Shown: positions 62,234 through 64,000 of the stretch, one piece after another
Layout: each line of letters begins with the position of its first letter
Numbering within the stretch: the stretch's first letter is position 1
Assembly: GCF_047200635.1 (NCBI RefSeq)
Contig: NZ_JBJZOI010000015.1
Coordinates: forward strand, 62,001 to 126,000
Direction of reading: 5' to 3'
From: Saccharopolyspora_C sp047200635
GTDB taxonomy: Bacteria > Actinomycetota > Actinomycetes > Mycobacteriales > Pseudonocardiaceae
DNA: 64,000 nt
Translations under genes and position numbers: made by a program
The notes under the pieces: generated by a model
Databases searched by the model: none
Told to the model about the DNA's origin: nothing
Seen by the model: only the letters and a program-made list of their open reading frames with translations

Positions 62234-63400
62234 TCAGCGGAGCCAGGTCGCGAGGCGGGCGATGGCCTCGGCGATCTCCTCGGTGGCCCCGGCGAACGAC
62301 ATCCGGACGAAGCGGCCGCCGCGCTCCGGATCGAAGTCCAGGCCGGGCACCACGGCCACCCCGGTGTCCTCCAGCAACCGTCGGCACCAGGCCGCGGAGT
62401 CGTCGGTCAGCTCCCCGAGGTCGGCGTAGGCGTAGAAGGCGCCCTCGGCCGGAGCCACCCGTCGCACGCCGAGCTCCGCGAGCCCCGTCAGCAGCAGATC
62501 CCGGTTCGTCTCGTAGCGGCGCACGTGCGCCTCGACCTCGGCGTAGGCCTCCGGGCCGAAGGCCGCGACCGCCGCGTGCTGGGAGAGAGCGGGCGGGCAG
62601 AGGGTGAAGTTCCCGGTCAGGGAGTCCACCGCCCGCCGCAGCCGGGGCGGCACCAGCATCCAGCCGAGCCGCCACCCGGTCATGCACCAGAACTTGGAGA
62701 AGGAGTTCACCACGATCGCCTCGCGGGAGAACTCCCAGGCCGAGCGCAGCGGCTCGCCGTAACCGATGCCGTGGTAGATCTCGTCGCTGATCAGCTGCAC
62801 GCCGCGCCGCTCGCACCAGCCCGCGAGCTCGCCCAGCTCCTCCCCGGTGAGCACGGTGCCGGTCGGGTTCGCCGGGCTGGCCACGATGAGGCCCCGCACC
62901 GGCTCGTCCAGCTCCTCCAGCATCTCGACCGTCGGCTGGAACCGGGTGCTCGCGTCGCAGGGCAGCTCGACGACCTCGCAGCCGAGCGCGCTGAGGATGT
63001 TGCGGTAGGCCGGGTAACCGGGCCGGGCCAGCGCGACCCGGTCGCCGTGGTCGAAGGCGGCGAGGAACGCCAGCAGGAACGCGCCGGAGGCCCCGGTCGT
63101 GGCGACCACGTCCTCGGGCCCGACCGCCAGGCCGTAGGCGCGGTCGCAGTGCCCGGCGACGGCCTCGCGCAGCTGCGGCAGGCCCAGCTGCTCGGTGTAG
63201 CCGAGCGCGTCCCGGCGCACGGCCTCGGCCGCGGCCTCGCGGACCGCCGCCGGCGCGGGCGTCGAGGGCTGGCCCACGGCCAGCGACACCACGTCGCCGC
63301 GCACCGCCTGCCGGGCTTTCGCGGCGGAGAGCACTTCCATGACCTGGAACGGCGGCACGTTCGCCCGCAGGGCGACCGCGGGTGCGCTGGGATCGAGCAT
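62234..63400 (-). CDS. Class I/II pyridoxal-phosphate aminotransferase
   Basis: The protein has 388 residues, fold type I. The PLP lysine is in VNSFSKFWCMTGWRLGW; substrate and cofactor residues are in ATTGASGAFLLAFLA, IVASPANPTGTVL and ISDEIYHGI, and the C-terminal arginine in RFVRMSFA. The nearest types are aspartate- or alanine-family enzymes; the exact substrate cannot be told. ATG 63400 begins the conserved region. Confidence 0.9.
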   Translation of the reverse strand: MLDPSAPAVALRANVPPFQVMEVLSAAKARQAVRGDVVSLAVGQPSTPAPAAVREAAAEAVRRDALGYTEQLGLPQLREAVAGHCDRAYGLAVGPEDVVATTGASGAFLLAFLAAFDHGDRVALARPGYPAYRNILSALGCEVVELPCDASTRFQPTVEMLEELDEPVRGLIVASPANPTGTVLTGEELGELAGWCERRGVQLISDEIYHGIGYGEPLRSAWEFSREAIVVNSFSKFWCMTGWRLGWMLVPPRLRRAVDSLTGNFTLCPPALSQHAAVAAFGPEAYAEVEAHVRRYETNRDLLLTGLAELGVRRVAPAEGAFYAYADLGELTDDSAAWCRRLLEDTGVAVVPGLDFDPERGGRFVRMSFAGATEEIAEAIARLATWLR

Positions 63401-63443
63401 GTCCCCAGCCTGCCACGCGGCCGCCGCCGCTCCCCGACCCGGA

Positions 63444-64000
63444 TCAGTAGCCCTGGTAGCCGCCACCGCCCGCCATCGACTTCAGGCCCGGATGGCCCTC
63501 GAAGCCGCCGTAGCGGTCGAAGGTGTAGCGGACCCCGGCGATGATGTTGTCGACCGGGTCGTAGATGTCGTCGTGACCGGGGAGCTTGTGGGCCTGGAAC
63601 GTCGGGTCGATGCACTGCATCAGGCCCTTCGACGGGGTCCCCTTCGCCGCGTTGGAGTCCCAGTCGTTGATGGCGTGCGGGTCGCCGCCGGATTCCTTCT
63701 GGATGATCGTCGCGATCTCGTCGATGTCGTCCTCGGTGACCGGGATGCCGTGGGCCTGGAGGATTCTGATGGCCTCCCGGATCCACCGCGCCACGTCACC
63801 CGGCGGCGGGCCGCCGATCGGCGGCCCGCCGCTGGAGCCGAGACCGCCCGAGCCGGCCGAGCCGCCGGATCCGGACGCACCGCCCTCGGAGCCACCGCCG
63901 CCGGACGAGCCACCGGACCCGGAGGTCCCGCCCGCCCCGGCGGCGTCCTGCCCCGGCCCCTGCCCCGGCTGGCCGGTCGTCCCCGCCTGCTCGGTCCGCG
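63444..64000 (-). CDS. Secreted transglycosylase SLT-domain protein (5' part beyond the window)
   Basis: Partial: the frame stays open to the window edge, so at least 185 residues with the N-terminus missing. Residues nearest the edge form a Gly/Ser/Pro-rich linker. The C-terminal 110 residues are an SLT-like lysozyme domain, with the catalytic glutamate in IIQKESGGDPHAIND and the structural NAAKGTPSKGLMQCI and NIIAGVRYTFDRYGGFEGH. It likely cleaves peptidoglycan outside the cell. The GTG at 63794 should not be taken as the true start, because the linker upstream is in frame. Confidence 0.85.
   Translation of the reverse strand, partial: RTEQAGTTGQPGQGPGQDAAGAGGTSGSGGSSGGGGSEGGASGSGGSAGSGGLGSSGGPPIGGPPPGDVARWIREAIRILQAHGIPVTEDDIDEIATIIQKESGGDPHAINDWDSNAAKGTPSKGLMQCIDPTFQAHKLPGHDDIYDPVDNIIAGVRYTFDRYGGFEGHPGLKSMAGGGGYQGY

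Overview
The window is high-GC actinobacterial chromosome. Gene content and order (dusB, LCP protein, phoU, pst operon, mshD, glnR, DUF2993, thiX, DUF4395-cysA2-sseC, nitrobindin, pabC-like, DUF3073, purM, purF, SCP-like, purSQL, purC, purB) match the Rv0775-Rv0823c block of Mycobacterium tuberculosis. Mycothiol synthase, an RsiG homologue and codon use fit the order Pseudonocardiales, most likely a Saccharopolyspora-type genus; the genus is an inference.

Region 1 (1-4597) is foreign. A 41-bp near-duplicate of the 3' part of tRNA-Lys(UUU) lies at 29-69 and again inside the intact tRNA at 4522-4562. The roughly 4.5 kb between them carries a convergent type II restriction-modification pair at about half GC (a beta-class DPPY methyltransferase with an embedded XRE-like helix-turn-helix, and an HNH endonuclease) and the wreck of a tyrosine recombinase next to the tRNA. 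It reads as a small integrative element whose integrase has died while its restriction-modification cargo stayed intact.

Region 2 (4600-23000) holds dusB, a lipoprotein, a diguanylate cyclase, a large LytR-CpsA-Psr cell-wall ligase, phoU and the pstSCAB phosphate transporter. Both phoU and pstS have an 11-bp-phased GTTCACC repeat (PHO box). mshD and glnR follow, then a sulfur operon (DUF4395, sulfurtransferase, DUF1416) preceded by a leaderless 24-codon leader peptide with two cysteine codons.

Region 3 (23000-38800) holds housekeeping and regulatory genes: a CmoB-like methyltransferase, nitrobindin, an aminodeoxychorismate lyase-like enzyme, Fur-YgfZ, a degenerate DUF849 protein, the anti-sigma factor RsiG with c-di-GMP motifs, asparaginase, purM, purF and a LuxR-type regulator. 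Region 4 (38800-50050) holds GH15 glucoamylase/trehalase coupled to a glucose dehydrogenase, a GGDEF-EAL protein, a GH25 lysozyme, two tandem pentapeptide-type membrane proteins and several small secreted proteins. Region 5 (50490-64000) holds purL-purQ-purS, purC, purB, an MBL-fold protein, a SigE-type sigma factor with a membrane partner, threonine aldolase, an aminotransferase and the end of a secreted lytic transglycosylase cut by the window edge.

Three themes tie the genes together: purine synthesis (purS, Q, L, F, M, C and B all present), phosphate/nitrogen/sulfur control (PHO boxes, GlnR, cysteine leader), and c-di-GMP signalling (a GGDEF protein, a GGDEF-EAL protein and RsiG within 40 kb).
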